DNA of 64,000 bases from a virus (IMGVR_UViG_3300022602_000029:62001-126000); one strand, 5' to 3'. Positions 34,801 to 43,056 are shown, numbered from the stretch's first letter. Numbers and translations: made by a program. The notes: a model not told the origin generated them from the letters alone.

Positions 34801-35045
34801 AACACAGCATAGAAATGGTGGTATTCCACTATGATGGTGGCAAACATGGTGCTTGGGCAAAACAAACAGATGGCTCAGGAACGGCGTATGGACACTACAA
34901 TCGCACCGAATGGTGGCCTTGCGAAAATATCTTAGAACCTTTACAATATACTGAAGCATTAGAATTATCAGAGACTGTTCCTGCGCTAAAGATAGCTCTA
35001 GAGCAGGTATCTCTATTGTATAAACTCAGCAAGGAAGAAAAATGA
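34791..35045 (+). CDS. Small protein A of a paralogous pair
   Basis: Eighty-four residues: a beta-looking front (MVVFHYDGGKHGAWAKQTDG) and a helical end containing VPALKIALEQVSLLYKLSK. The same P-x-LKIAL...L..L.K ending occurs in the next gene, so the two are probably related. It overlaps its neighbours by 10 and 4 nt. Function unknown. Confidence 0.68.
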   Translation: MLVKHSIEMVVFHYDGGKHGAWAKQTDGSGTAYGHYNRTEWWPCENILEPLQYTEALELSETVPALKIALEQVSLLYKLSKEEK

Positions 35046-35263
35046 GCAATGTGATGTACGGTGCTGGTCCTAGTTATGCCAAGGCAGGGCAAGTATTGAC
35101 AGCAGGCGGATGGAAAGATCTATCAGGAATTCCATTGAATGATTATCAACTTTGGAGAGAGATACAAGAAAACGCAGAAAAGACTCCATCACTTAAAATC
35201 GCATTACAAAATCTAATCAATCTACACAACTTAACTAAAGACCATGGCGACAGCGAAACTTGA
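35042..35263 (+). CDS. Small protein B of a paralogous pair
   Basis: Seventy-three residues. The C-terminal helix TPSLKIALQNLINLHNLTKD parallels the end of the preceding protein; the N-termini differ (MSNVMYGAGPSYAKAGQVLT). Overlaps of 4 and 20 nt with its neighbours. Function unknown. Confidence 0.66.
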   Translation: MSNVMYGAGPSYAKAGQVLTAGGWKDLSGIPLNDYQLWREIQENAEKTPSLKIALQNLINLHNLTKDHGDSET

Positions 35264-35708
35264 TATCAAACGTGAACTATCAGCGGTAGATAAGAAAAAC
35301 TACGAGTTCTATGACAAGCTAGAGGACGACGAAAAAAAGGCGTTCAGTCCATATATCTTGATGCGATACACTTCAAATGTACAGGGCGATAAAGATACAC
35401 AAGAATGGTTTTTAGAAATGACTAACGAACTGGTCAATAAAAATCACTGGACGTTGAGCAAAGATCATAAGCCATTGTTATGGAAACTATTCGCAGGAGT
35501 AGGCACCGGCGTAACAGCATTCCACCCATATCTAGCAGGTGGCAAAAAAGAAAAAGCAGTCAAGATAGAAAAACTATTGGCAGAATTATATCCAGCTAAG
35601 AAGATGGAAGACATTAAACTATTAGCTAGTTTAATGTCTAAGGAGGACAAGGAAGAATTATTCGATAAGATGGGGTTTGACAAGAAACAACGGAAGGAAT
35701 ATGAGTGA
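35244..35708 (+). CDS. Possible clamp-loader small subunit (gp62-like)
   Basis: A 154-residue helical protein. KKAFSPYILMRYTSNVQGD, EMTNELVNKNHWTLSKDHKP and a C-terminal helical part ending in FDKKQRKEYE resemble the layout of small clamp-loader subunits in marine T4-like phages (gp62, 187 residues in T4). No gp44 or gp45 gene is in the window to support it by context, so the assignment is tentative. The start lies inside the preceding gene. Confidence 0.5.
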   Translation: MATAKLDIKRELSAVDKKNYEFYDKLEDDEKKAFSPYILMRYTSNVQGDKDTQEWFLEMTNELVNKNHWTLSKDHKPLLWKLFAGVGTGVTAFHPYLAGGKKEKAVKIEKLLAELYPAKKMEDIKLLASLMSKEDKEELFDKMGFDKKQRKEYE

Positions 35709-36400
35709 TAGCATTGGTTAATCAACCACACAACTGTGTTCACTGCGGCAAGAGTTTTATGCAGGAAAAAACTCTCTATGCTCACATGTGCGAAAATAAA
35801 AGAAGGGCCATGCAGAAAGATGAAAAACGAGTCCAGGCCGGTTATATGGCGTTTAATAGATTTTTTAGGCTCACTCAAAACGCAAAGAAAGATAAGACCT
35901 ATGAAGATTTTTGCAAGAGTCCTTATTATAATGCTTTTGTTAAATTTGGTAGTTTTGTTACTAATGTAAATCCGTTATACGCAGACAAGTTTATAGACTA
36001 TGTGATCAAGAGCGGAGTCAAACTAGATCATTGGGCGAGAGATGATTTATATGATACATATCTCTATGAGACTATTAAAACTGAACCAGTCGAAAGTGCT
36101 ATACAACGCAGTCTACAACATATGATGGAATGGGGAGATACTAGCGGAGCACAATTCAATCATTATTTTAACTATGTCAATCTCAATCGCGCTGTACAGG
36201 ATATACGGGGTGGCAAGATCACTCCCTGGCTGATATTAAACTGTCGATCAGGCAAAGAACTTTTAAATAAGTTTAACGATGAGCAGTTAGATATCATAGC
36301 ACCTGCTTTGGATCTACCCTACTGGTTAAAGAAGTTCAAACAGGTGCCTGCTGATGTCATATTGGTCAAAGAGATTTGCCAAGGAGCGGGAATAGAATGA
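35705..36400 (+). CDS. C2H2 zinc-finger protein conserved in T4-like marine phages
   Basis: A 231-residue protein. CVHCGKSFMQEKTLYAHMC (about 11-29) is a single C2H2/C2HC-type finger at the N-terminus. The rest is helical with ITPWLILNCRSGKELLNKFN near the C-terminus. The finger suggests nucleic-acid or protein binding, perhaps in transcription or replication; nothing more can be said. Its stop overlaps the next ATG (ATGA). Confidence 0.75.
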   Translation: MIALVNQPHNCVHCGKSFMQEKTLYAHMCENKRRAMQKDEKRVQAGYMAFNRFFRLTQNAKKDKTYEDFCKSPYYNAFVKFGSFVTNVNPLYADKFIDYVIKSGVKLDHWARDDLYDTYLYETIKTEPVESAIQRSLQHMMEWGDTSGAQFNHYFNYVNLNRAVQDIRGGKITPWLILNCRSGKELLNKFNDEQLDIIAPALDLPYWLKKFKQVPADVILVKEICQGAGIE

Positions 36401-36798
36401 CTGAACAAGAAAAAGAAATATTAGAGCAGTGGACTGCGAGGCACAATGTCGCGATTCTAGATACTAATAAACGTGTATCGAGATATATGAGGTTACAGCC
36501 TAGATACTTCACAGATGATATCGACTACAATTACATAGATCAAAATCATATCCAACATCAAACTGAAACCCTATATACAGTAACCATACCAGAGAGCAGT
36601 CTACATCGTATCGCTGAATTTGAACAGCGTGTGTTCAACCGCATGATAAAAGATGGCAGTTACAATCTGTTTGAAATCATGATGGGACAGAAGGAGCGTG
36701 AGAAATATCTCGCTGAAAAATATCCAGCGGTCAAGAAAGCACAAGAACAATATAGCATGATACTTAAACTAGCAGAAAGCGGAGAACTCAGTGCCTGA
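36397..36798 (+). CDS. Conserved protein of unknown function
   Basis: One hundred and thirty-three residues from ATG 36397 (MTEQEKEILEQW), chosen for the ATGA overlap; a longer frame begins inside the previous gene. It is rich in Tyr and Gln (YNYIDQNHIQHQTETLYTV) with helical C-terminal half. It overlaps the Pol III-like gene by 8 nt, so the two are translationally linked. Confidence 0.68.
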   Translation: MTEQEKEILEQWTARHNVAILDTNKRVSRYMRLQPRYFTDDIDYNYIDQNHIQHQTETLYTVTIPESSLHRIAEFEQRVFNRMIKDGSYNLFEIMMGQKEREKYLAEKYPAVKKAQEQYSMILKLAESGELSA

Positions 36799-37369
36799 TA
36801 TCGATATAGATTTTGCGGATAGGAATAAAGTGCTCGACATCATCAAACATATTCCTGCTTCTCTCGACGGAGCCAAGAAACACAACACAGGCGTCTACTG
36901 CCAAAGTATTCCTATTAATCCGTTAACAGGACAGGCTAACATAAACTACAAAGAAGCAGAAGAAAGAGGTTATTTCAAGATCGATTTCTTAAATGTTAGT
37001 GCCTATGAAGGTATCAAAAATGAAGAACATATCAAAGAATTATTATCTATAGAACCTCTTTGGGATTTGATGTATGAGAAAGAAGTTTGTGATCAACTAT
37101 TCCACGTCAACGGCTATCATGTTCTATTAGCCAGGCTTAGACCCAAGACTATATTAGATCTAGCAACAGTGCTGGCACTCATAAGACCGGGCAAACGTCA
37201 CTTGATAGATCAGTGTGCCCAGGATGGATTCGATAGCATACAAGAGGAAGTGTGGTCCCAAACTGACGAAGGGTATAGTTTTAAAAAGAGTCATGCTGTA
37301 GGCTATGCCCACGTGATTGCTATGCAGTTAAATTTGATTTGCGAGCGTGTCAGTTACGGGTTTTCTTAG
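36791..37369 (+). CDS. Miniature DNA polymerase III alpha-like protein
   Basis: A 192-residue protein with GTG start. It contains, in DnaE order, PDIDIDFADR (2-11, which in bacterial alpha subunits carries the catalytic aspartates), HNTGVYCQS, GYFKIDFLNVSAYEGIKN, LARLRPKTILDLATVLALIRPGKR and YSFKKSHAVGYAHVIAMQ. Bacterial alpha subunits have over 1000 residues; the intervening YQEQVM region, PHP, tau-binding and OB domains are all missing here. Catalysis is therefore doubtful. It may have been repurposed, for example to bind a host clamp, primer terminus or replisome partner. Overlaps neighbours on both sides. Confidence 0.72.
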   Translation: MPDIDIDFADRNKVLDIIKHIPASLDGAKKHNTGVYCQSIPINPLTGQANINYKEAEERGYFKIDFLNVSAYEGIKNEEHIKELLSIEPLWDLMYEKEVCDQLFHVNGYHVLLARLRPKTILDLATVLALIRPGKRHLIDQCAQDGFDSIQEEVWSQTDEGYSFKKSHAVGYAHVIAMQLNLICERVSYGFS

Positions 37370-37733
37370 AAGACCTTACTAGTTGTATCGATCTTCGTTT
37401 TATGCGTTTTTCGGCTATATCGCCGAGATTTACAGTGGGTCCAAAAATTATTTCTATATCTTTGCTATTGAATGTTTTGATGTAGGGCCTATAAGAGATC
37501 AACATATCTTTTAAGAAAATATTGATAGGGATCTTGCGATTTGATTCCCACCACCAAGTTTCTCCAAGTTCTAGAAATACCTGCTTTTCTTCATCAGATT
37601 TCATGCACTCAAGGTCGTAGATGCTGGTCACGAATTCATCATAGTTGATGATTATACCGACATATTCTATTTCATTTGACTTAATGCACGTAATAAATGG
37701 GAGTTTGTCCTGTATGGTGTTCTTGATTGTCAT
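37350..37733 (-). CDS. Conserved phage protein, unknown function
   Basis: One hundred and twenty-seven residues. It has beta-rich start FITCIKSNEIEYVGIIINYDEF, a striking LELGETWWWESNRKIPINIFL motif, and a basic C-terminus EKRIKRRSIQLVRSSKK. It lies antisense with a 20-nt overlap at its 3' end with the Pol III-like gene. The conserved motif and basic tail suggest nucleic-acid or protein binding; I do not recognise the family by name. Confidence 0.68.
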   Translation of the reverse strand: MTIKNTIQDKLPFITCIKSNEIEYVGIIINYDEFVTSIYDLECMKSDEEKQVFLELGETWWWESNRKIPINIFLKDMLISYRPYIKTFNSKDIEIIFGPTVNLGDIAEKRIKRRSIQLVRSSKKTRN

Positions 37734-37740
37734 GAGTTAA

Positions 37741-37748
37741 AATAAATA
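37741..37748 (+). promoter_or_regulatory. Late promoter AATAAATA (leaderless)
   Basis: Ends 4 nt before ATG 37753. Confidence 0.62.
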
Positions 37749-37752
37749 CTTA

Positions 37753-38610
37753 ATGCTAAAATGCCCAGTCTATTTATACCCCAATTCATTTACCATAATA
37801 TTGGATTTGGACCTGAACACGAGGATTTACAATAATATGTACCAACGAGAAATACAACTGCAAAAGGGTCTGAAAAACACCATTCAGTTCCAGTTTAAAA
37901 ACAGTGATCAAAAGTTTGTTAACATATCCACTGGTACATTCGTTTTTAATATGTTTGATGCTATAAATCAAAGGCAACTGGTTTCTAGGGTATTAGATGT
38001 AGTAGATGACGGCGTAACAACCTCTACTAGAGGACTAGCTACTCTAACAATATACGACGGAGATACTGTAGATCTAGACAATGGAAAATATCAGTTTTCA
38101 GTATCTGCTTACGATAGCGATGGTAGTTACGAGCCCACTTATGCCAATACCTATTATGCTATGGCAGGTACTCTCGAGCTACGTAGCGACGGATATCCTA
38201 CACTTCAACAGAGCTATGAAGTATTTGATTTCCAACCAGAGTTCGATTACACACAGAGCCTTTATCTCTACTACAGCGGCAATATTCCTAGCCATCCGGA
38301 ATTCGCAGGCAACACGGCCCTCCATACTGTCAGCTATCATATGACTGGGTATCGTGGACAGGTCTGGGTGGAAGGTACCCAAGATAATAGCCCTAACTAT
38401 TTTTCAGGATTTGTAGAGATAGATGGGACAAGAAAAACATACGGTCAAGGTCTAGTTGGTTTTACTGGAAACGACTATCAAAACTTTTATGGGGTATGGA
38501 GTTATATTAGGATAATCTATCAACCGACGCCAAACCCGATCAACATGAGCAACGATTACTTATCTATATCTTATCGCGGTACATTTGACAAAGCTATCTA
38601 TAGATATTAA
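37753..38610 (+). CDS. Virion structural protein (beta-rich, fibre or baseplate type)
   Basis: A 285-residue, almost entirely beta protein. The region YQREIQLQKGLKNTIQFQFKN and FVFNMFDAINQRQLVSRVL resembles the opening of baseplate or fibre accessory proteins that begin with an immunoglobulin-like domain; SYHMTGYRGQVWVEGTQDN starts a second domain. It is separated from structural genes and embedded among replication genes, but has a late element 4 nt before the ATG. Identity beyond structural is not supported. An internal ATG at 37837 (MYQREIQLQKG) is a possible alternative start. Confidence 0.65.
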   Translation: MLKCPVYLYPNSFTIILDLDLNTRIYNNMYQREIQLQKGLKNTIQFQFKNSDQKFVNISTGTFVFNMFDAINQRQLVSRVLDVVDDGVTTSTRGLATLTIYDGDTVDLDNGKYQFSVSAYDSDGSYEPTYANTYYAMAGTLELRSDGYPTLQQSYEVFDFQPEFDYTQSLYLYYSGNIPSHPEFAGNTALHTVSYHMTGYRGQVWVEGTQDNSPNYFSGFVEIDGTRKTYGQGLVGFTGNDYQNFYGVWSYIRIIYQPTPNPINMSNDYLSISYRGTFDKAIYRY

Positions 38611-38619
38611 ACTAGTAGC

Positions 38620-39618
38620 ATGAGTCTCATGCTACAGGCACTACAAGCCGTATTACCTCCAAATCGAAAACAAACGCCATCAGGGTGGATTAGTTTTGAT
38701 GCTCCCTGTTGCCATTATAGAGGAGAGACCAAAGACGACCGTAAGCGCGGTGGAGTCATGATTACCGGCGATGCGTTTACCTATCATTGTTTCAACTGTA
38801 ACTTCAAGGCAGGTTGGAGCCCTGGTAAAATACTAAGCAACAACACAAGGAAGTTATTCAGCTGGATGGGTGTTCCAGAAAGCGAGATAACACACTTGGC
38901 CATGGAAGCTGTCAAGGCACAAGACGCCATTCCTAGGTTGAAAAAAGAACTCAGTTTTGAACTCAAAGAAGTAGAGTTACCGGAAGCCGCTATGACCATA
39001 ACAGAGTGGCTCAATACGCCATACCTACCAGACATAGCAGAAGATCTAGGTAAGGTAGTAGACTATGTATTAAGCAGAGGAATGGCCTTAGAATGGTATG
39101 ATTGGATGTGGAGTCCTGCCCCGGGATACATCGATCGCGTGATCATACCGTTCTATCAAGACTATAAGCTAGTAGGATATACCGCACGTAAGATCACAGA
39201 TGGCAAGCCTAGATATCTGGCGCATAGCCAACCTGGATATGTGTTCAATCTCACAAGGCAACCGCTAGGAAGAAAGTATACTGTAGTAGTAGAAGGACAC
39301 TTTGATGCTATCGCTATAGACGGAGTATGTATAGGACACAATGATCCAAATGAAACACAGATAGCCCGCATCAATACATTGAATAAAGAAATCATCGTAG
39401 TGCCAGACAGAGATCGAGCTGGATCTAAGATGCTAAAATCGGCGGTAGATAACGGATGGAGCGCCAGCCTTCCACCTTGGGGAGATGACGTAAAGGATGT
39501 AGCTGACGCAGTGAAGAAATATGGTAGACTATATGTCTTAGCCACTATCCTACACTACAGGACAGACAACAAGCTAAAAATACAAGTAATGAAAAAGAAA
39601 CTAGAAGGAATGGGATGA
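38620..39618 (+). CDS. 61: DNA primase (T4 gp61-like)
   Basis: A 332-residue primase. N-terminal zinc finger: CCHYRG (about 30) paired with YHCFNCNFKAGW (about 53-64). Then the TOPRIM domain: VVVEGHFDAIAIDGV with the catalytic Glu, and IIVVPDRDRAGSKML with the DxD metal site. It synthesises RNA primers on the lagging strand. gp41 helicase follows with a 4-nt overlap, keeping the primosome pair together as in cyanophages. Confidence 0.88.
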   Translation: MSLMLQALQAVLPPNRKQTPSGWISFDAPCCHYRGETKDDRKRGGVMITGDAFTYHCFNCNFKAGWSPGKILSNNTRKLFSWMGVPESEITHLAMEAVKAQDAIPRLKKELSFELKEVELPEAAMTITEWLNTPYLPDIAEDLGKVVDYVLSRGMALEWYDWMWSPAPGYIDRVIIPFYQDYKLVGYTARKITDGKPRYLAHSQPGYVFNLTRQPLGRKYTVVVEGHFDAIAIDGVCIGHNDPNETQIARINTLNKEIIVVPDRDRAGSKMLKSAVDNGWSASLPPWGDDVKDVADAVKKYGRLYVLATILHYRTDNKLKIQVMKKKLEGMG

Positions 39619-41066
39619 TAAAACAAGACAAAGAAAAACCTAACTATGATTATGAGATACAGAAACTATACCTGGAAATGTTTCTCAGCGATGCTGAAAC
39701 TTTTAGCCGTTGCCAGAGCATATTCGACCCTGAAAATTTCGACCAAAAACTGAGAGAGACAGCGGAGTTTATCACACGGTATGTAGACGAATATAAAGTG
39801 ATTCCAGACGTTACTATCGTCAACGCCAGCTGTAAAAGAGAACTACAGACAGTGAGCTTACCACAACAAAACTATGAATGGCTCAAGGACGAATTTGAAC
39901 AATTTTCTCGACACAAGGCCCTAGAACGTGCTATCATGAAGAGTTTTGATCTGTTAGAAAACGGCGAGTACGGCCCGGTGGAAAAGCTGGTCAAAGACGC
40001 TATACAGGTCAGTTTGACCAAAGATATGGGTACAGATTACTTTGAAGATCCCAAGGCTAGGCTGACGGCACTGAAAGACGGAAATGGTCAAATTTCCACC
40101 GGTTGGCCCAGCATAGACAAGAAATTATACGGTGGCTTCAATCGCGGAGAATTGAATATTTTCTGCGCTGGATCAGGAGGCGGTAAGAGCTTGTTCCTAG
40201 CCAACATGGGCGTAAACTGGGCTCTACAGGGCTTGAATGTGCTTTACTTAACTTTTGAATTGAGCGAAAAATTAGTGGCCATGAGGCTGGATTCTATGGT
40301 CACCGGCATCACTACACGTGAGATTTTCAAAAGCATAGATGATGTAGAATTAAAGGTTAAAATGGTGGGAAAACAGGCGGGAAGCATACAGATCAAGTAT
40401 ATGCCCTCAGGAAAAAATTGTAACGATATTCGGTCGTATTTGAAGGAATATCAGGTCAAAAAAGGCCTAAAACCTGACGTAATTTTAATAGATTACCTGG
40501 ATTTAATGATGCCACTAAATGTGAAGGTATCGCCCAGTGATCTGTTTGTTAAAGACAAATATGTGTCAGAAGAGATAAGAAACTTGGCCATGGAAACCCA
40601 GTGCATCACGGTAACCGCTAGCCAGTTAAACAGGGCCGCAGTTGAAGAAATCGAGTTTGATCACAGCCATATTTCCGGTGGATTATCAAAGATCATGACA
40701 GCGGATAATGTCATCGGTATCTTTACCAGCCGTGCCATGCGTGAGCGGGGACGCTATCAGATACAGTTCATGAAGACCAGATCCAGCAGTGGTGTTGGAC
40801 AGAAGGTCGATCTAGAGTTCAATGTAGAAACCCTGCGCATATCAGACCTAGGAGAAGAAGGTGATGCTCCAAATCAATCACAGGGAGCCAGCCGTGCGCC
40901 ATCTAGCGTCTATGCGGGATTGAAGCGTACCAGTACCGTCGGCACAGATCCTGAAACTGGAGAAGTAGATCCCACGCAGGGTGCCAACGCACCCAAGATA
41001 CGTGCTGAAGCGGGCAGTGCCGCTATACGCAAGATGTTGGCATCGCTCAACAACGAGCGTGATTAG
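39615..41066 (+). CDS. 41: Replicative DNA helicase (T4 gp41-like, DnaB family)
   Basis: A 483-residue hexameric helicase. The N-terminal helical domain (to about 140) is followed by the RecA core: CAGSGGGKSLFLANMGVNWA (Walker A 185-192), DVILIDYLDLMMP (Walker B), ITVTASQLNRAA (the sensor Gln) and SRAMRERGRYQIQFMKTRSS (arginine finger region). It unwinds DNA 5' to 3' ahead of the polymerase and works with the adjacent gp61. The C-terminal 60 residues are a Ser/Ala-rich extension. Confidence 0.92.
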   Translation: MIKQDKEKPNYDYEIQKLYLEMFLSDAETFSRCQSIFDPENFDQKLRETAEFITRYVDEYKVIPDVTIVNASCKRELQTVSLPQQNYEWLKDEFEQFSRHKALERAIMKSFDLLENGEYGPVEKLVKDAIQVSLTKDMGTDYFEDPKARLTALKDGNGQISTGWPSIDKKLYGGFNRGELNIFCAGSGGGKSLFLANMGVNWALQGLNVLYLTFELSEKLVAMRLDSMVTGITTREIFKSIDDVELKVKMVGKQAGSIQIKYMPSGKNCNDIRSYLKEYQVKKGLKPDVILIDYLDLMMPLNVKVSPSDLFVKDKYVSEEIRNLAMETQCITVTASQLNRAAVEEIEFDHSHISGGLSKIMTADNVIGIFTSRAMRERGRYQIQFMKTRSSSGVGQKVDLEFNVETLRISDLGEEGDAPNQSQGASRAPSSVYAGLKRTSTVGTDPETGEVDPTQGANAPKIRAEAGSAAIRKMLASLNNERD

Positions 41067-41629
41067 AACCAGCTGGCTATTTCTTTGCGGCCCGCTAGCT
41101 CTATGCCATTGAGCCACTGCTGATCGCCCGAGCCACCGAATACCGTGTTGACTTCAGCGGGCACCGTGAGCCATCTATGCCCATCGCTCCAGGGATGCTC
41201 TCCGCTCATCTCACCTTCTAGCTCTCCAGGGCCTAGGATGCGCTGGCCCACTACGCAACGCCAGGCCCTAGGACCCTCGTTGGTGGCTATGGCGGCCAAT
41301 ATGCTGGTCTCGTTGGTGATACCGATCTCGTCCGTGATCTGGCGTGTGTTGGCCACGGCCCAATCCATCGTGTGCACGATCTGCACACGGTTCTGTTCCA
41401 TGGGCCCGCCGTAGTAGGCCAAGCCCTTCCATTCGCTGCACTGTATGCCCGCGTTTTCCAGCACAGCCGTGACCGGTACTTGGTTCTGGCTGGGCTTGTT
41501 GATGACCACCATGCTGGAGCCCGCATCCCAGTGGCTAGTTACCAGGATCAGGCTCCTGTGGTAGTCAGTGTGATAGGTATTGGGTATAGCTACTAGTAGC
41601 TGTCCCACTAGATTCTTGCCTGTCTTCAT
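41063..41629 (-). CDS. AlgH/YqgE-family protein (UPF0301, DUF179)
   Basis: One hundred and eighty-eight residues. The opening NLVGQLLVAIPNTYHTDYHR and SLILVTSHWDAGSSMVVINKP match the start of AlgH/YqgE proteins (L-x-G-x-LLIA-P...F-x-x-SV....H...GA-x-G...N-P), followed by YYGGPMEQNRVQIVHTMDW, the GGPV...H motif of the family. Cellular function is poorly defined (AlgH was linked to alginate regulation in Pseudomonas). It converges on gp41 with a 4-nt overlap and has a late element 5 nt before its ATG. It marks the start of a GC-richer stretch. Confidence 0.8.
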   Translation of the reverse strand: MKTGKNLVGQLLVAIPNTYHTDYHRSLILVTSHWDAGSSMVVINKPSQNQVPVTAVLENAGIQCSEWKGLAYYGGPMEQNRVQIVHTMDWAVANTRQITDEIGITNETSILAAIATNEGPRAWRCVVGQRILGPGELEGEMSGEHPWSDGHRWLTVPAEVNTVFGGSGDQQWLNGIELAGRKEIASWF

Positions 41630-41634
41630 AACAG

Positions 41635-41642
41635 TATTTATA
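41635..41642 (-). promoter_or_regulatory. Late promoter TATAAATA (leaderless) for AlgH-like gene
   Basis: Ends 5 nt before ATG 41629; back to back with the divergent element at 41644. Confidence 0.7.
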
Positions 41643-41643
41643 G

Positions 41644-41651
41644 GTTAAATA
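41644..41651 (+). promoter_or_regulatory. Late promoter GTTAAATA (leaderless) for nucleotidyltransferase
   Basis: Ends 5 nt before ATG 41657, divergent from the AlgH-like late element one base away. Confidence 0.58.
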
Positions 41652-41656
41652 CTCTC

Positions 41657-42346
41657 ATGAACATAAGAGAATTCACACCGGGTGTAGAACTACATGACGA
41701 ACTCAACCCAAAGATCTGGGCGGGCGAAGAGCTCAAGCCCGAAGTAAGGTTGGCCCTGGAGCACATAGCACACAAGTTCATACTGTTCCTGGGCTTCCCG
41801 GTCAGGGTAGAAGATGTCATAATAACCGGTAGCCAGACCGCCTACACCTACACGGCAGCATCGGACATAGATCTACACGTGATAGTGGCCTTCAGCAATA
41901 TCCAGTGCGATCAACCCGTGCAGGAGCTGTTCGACACCAAACGCCAGCTGTGGAAAGCGGAACACGACATAGACATCTACGGTATACCAGTGGAATGCTA
42001 TGTAGAGGACACGGCCCGCCCGGTAGAAGGCCACAGCTACAGCATAGAACGCGATCAGTGGCTACATCGGCCTAGGCCTCTCAAGACACACGCCCTGCCC
42101 CCTGATGTTATAGCTAAAACCACAGCTTGGACACAGCAGATACGTGCGGCCATAGCCAGCAGGAACTTGGCTGTGATCGCCAAGACCAAGGCCATGCTGA
42201 AAGACTATAGGGCCCGGGGCCTGGGCAGGGAAGGTGAGATGGGCACGGCCAATCTGGTGTTCAAGACCTTAAGGAACAATGGCGTCATACACGACCTAAT
42301 GAAGAGCCTGAGACATTTGGAAGATCGCAAGCTGAGTCGCCGTTGA
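41657..42346 (+). CDS. Nucleotidyltransferase-fold protein
   Basis: Two hundred and twenty-nine residues. VIITGSQTAYTYTAASDIDLHVIVAF is the GS...DxD signature of the DNA polymerase beta/MNT superfamily, and the later DIDIYGIPVECYV supplies the third acidic position. Such enzymes move a nucleotide to a protein, sugar or RNA; the target is unknown. It is leaderless and late, so the protein may be packaged or act at the end of infection. Divergent from the AlgH-like gene. Confidence 0.76.
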   Translation: MNIREFTPGVELHDELNPKIWAGEELKPEVRLALEHIAHKFILFLGFPVRVEDVIITGSQTAYTYTAASDIDLHVIVAFSNIQCDQPVQELFDTKRQLWKAEHDIDIYGIPVECYVEDTARPVEGHSYSIERDQWLHRPRPLKTHALPPDVIAKTTAWTQQIRAAIASRNLAVIAKTKAMLKDYRARGLGREGEMGTANLVFKTLRNNGVIHDLMKSLRHLEDRKLSRR

Positions 42347-42371
42347 CCCTAGCCAAATATCCCAGTATACT
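42343..42371 (+). promoter_or_regulatory. Sigma70 promoter (leaderless) for deoxyribonucleotidase
   Basis: TTGACC, 17-nt spacer and TATACT at 42366-42371. Only 6 nt separate the -10 box from ATG 42378, so transcription should begin at the A of ATG. The -35 overlaps the preceding stop codon. Confidence 0.7.
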
Positions 42372-42377
42372 AGTAGT

Positions 42378-42881
42378 ATGAAAACACTATATCTAGACAT
42401 GGATGGCGTAGTAGCCGACTGGGAAACCGCCGCCCGCAGGTTCATGGACAACCGACAGGTGCCCGATATCAATGGCCGCTGGCCCGACGGTGAATGGCAC
42501 AAGATCCGCGACAACAGGCACTTCTATAGAGATCTGCCTACCATGCCCGGAGCTGAAGACTTGATCACACTGGCACGACAGTTCCGAGACCAAGGGGGCT
42601 GGAGGCTCTGTATGCTGACCGCCATACCACACAACAATGACATGCCCGATGTTTACCACGACAAGATCGATTGGATGCGGGATCGCTGGCCCGAGATACG
42701 TGTGCACTTTGGCCCCTACTCACATGACAAACAGGTGCACTGCCAACCAGGTGATATATTGGTGGACGATCGCCCCTCCAACATAGCAGAATGGCAGGCC
42801 AAAGGTGGCGTTGGAATCGAAGTTAAAAACAGGGATCTGGCTTCAGCCATAGAAATACTGAGGAGCCGCTTCAGGGCGTAG
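42378..42881 (+). CDS. 5'(3')-deoxyribonucleotidase-like HAD phosphatase
   Basis: One hundred and sixty-seven residues. LYLDMDGVVADW (4-15) is the nucleophile motif of the NT5C family, followed by a short cap (FYRDLPTMPGAEDLI), CMLTAIPHNND (motif II) and GDILVDDRPSNIAEW (motif IV) with GGVGI. It would dephosphorylate deoxynucleoside monophosphates and so adjust nucleotide pools. The gene lacks a Shine-Dalgarno site and seems to be expressed from a leaderless sigma70 promoter. Confidence 0.85.
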   Translation: MKTLYLDMDGVVADWETAARRFMDNRQVPDINGRWPDGEWHKIRDNRHFYRDLPTMPGAEDLITLARQFRDQGGWRLCMLTAIPHNNDMPDVYHDKIDWMRDRWPEIRVHFGPYSHDKQVHCQPGDILVDDRPSNIAEWQAKGGVGIEVKNRDLASAIEILRSRFRA

Positions 42882-42934
42882 AGAGCCCAACAAGCGCGAA
42901 GCGCGAGCGGTAAAAAAGATTTTTTCACTATCTG

Positions 42935-42942
42935 ATTAAATA
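42935..42942 (+). promoter_or_regulatory. Late element ATTAAATA with conventional leader
   Basis: Followed by AAAGGAG and ATG 42964; drives three overlapping tiny genes. Just upstream (42892-42930) is a GCGC-rich hairpin and A/T runs that may terminate the previous unit. Confidence 0.48.
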
Positions 42943-42963
42943 CTGTGTTAAAGGAGATGAGGA

Positions 42964-43056
42964 ATGTTAGAGTTCTTTGCCGTGAGCCTAGTGGGTTTGG
43001 CCCTGCTGATCTTATTCATCGCTATCTTTAGATACTTTAGTGGAGATGATCAATGA
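42964..43056 (+). CDS. Thirty-residue single-pass membrane peptide
   Basis: Thirty residues: a short start, then a hydrophobic helix (AVSLVGLALLILFIAIF) and a polar end SGDDQ. A strong ribosome-binding site (AAAGGAGATGAGG) precedes it and its stop overlaps the next ATG (ATGA), so it is likely real despite its size. It could be a small membrane effector or holin-like peptide; no evidence for either. Confidence 0.62.
   Translation: MLEFFAVSLVGLALLILFIAIFRYFSGDDQ

Noticed and set aside
35244-35708. Firm naming as clamp-loader subunit gp62
   Set aside because: Only weak pattern similarity and no gp44/gp45 neighbours; left as tentative.
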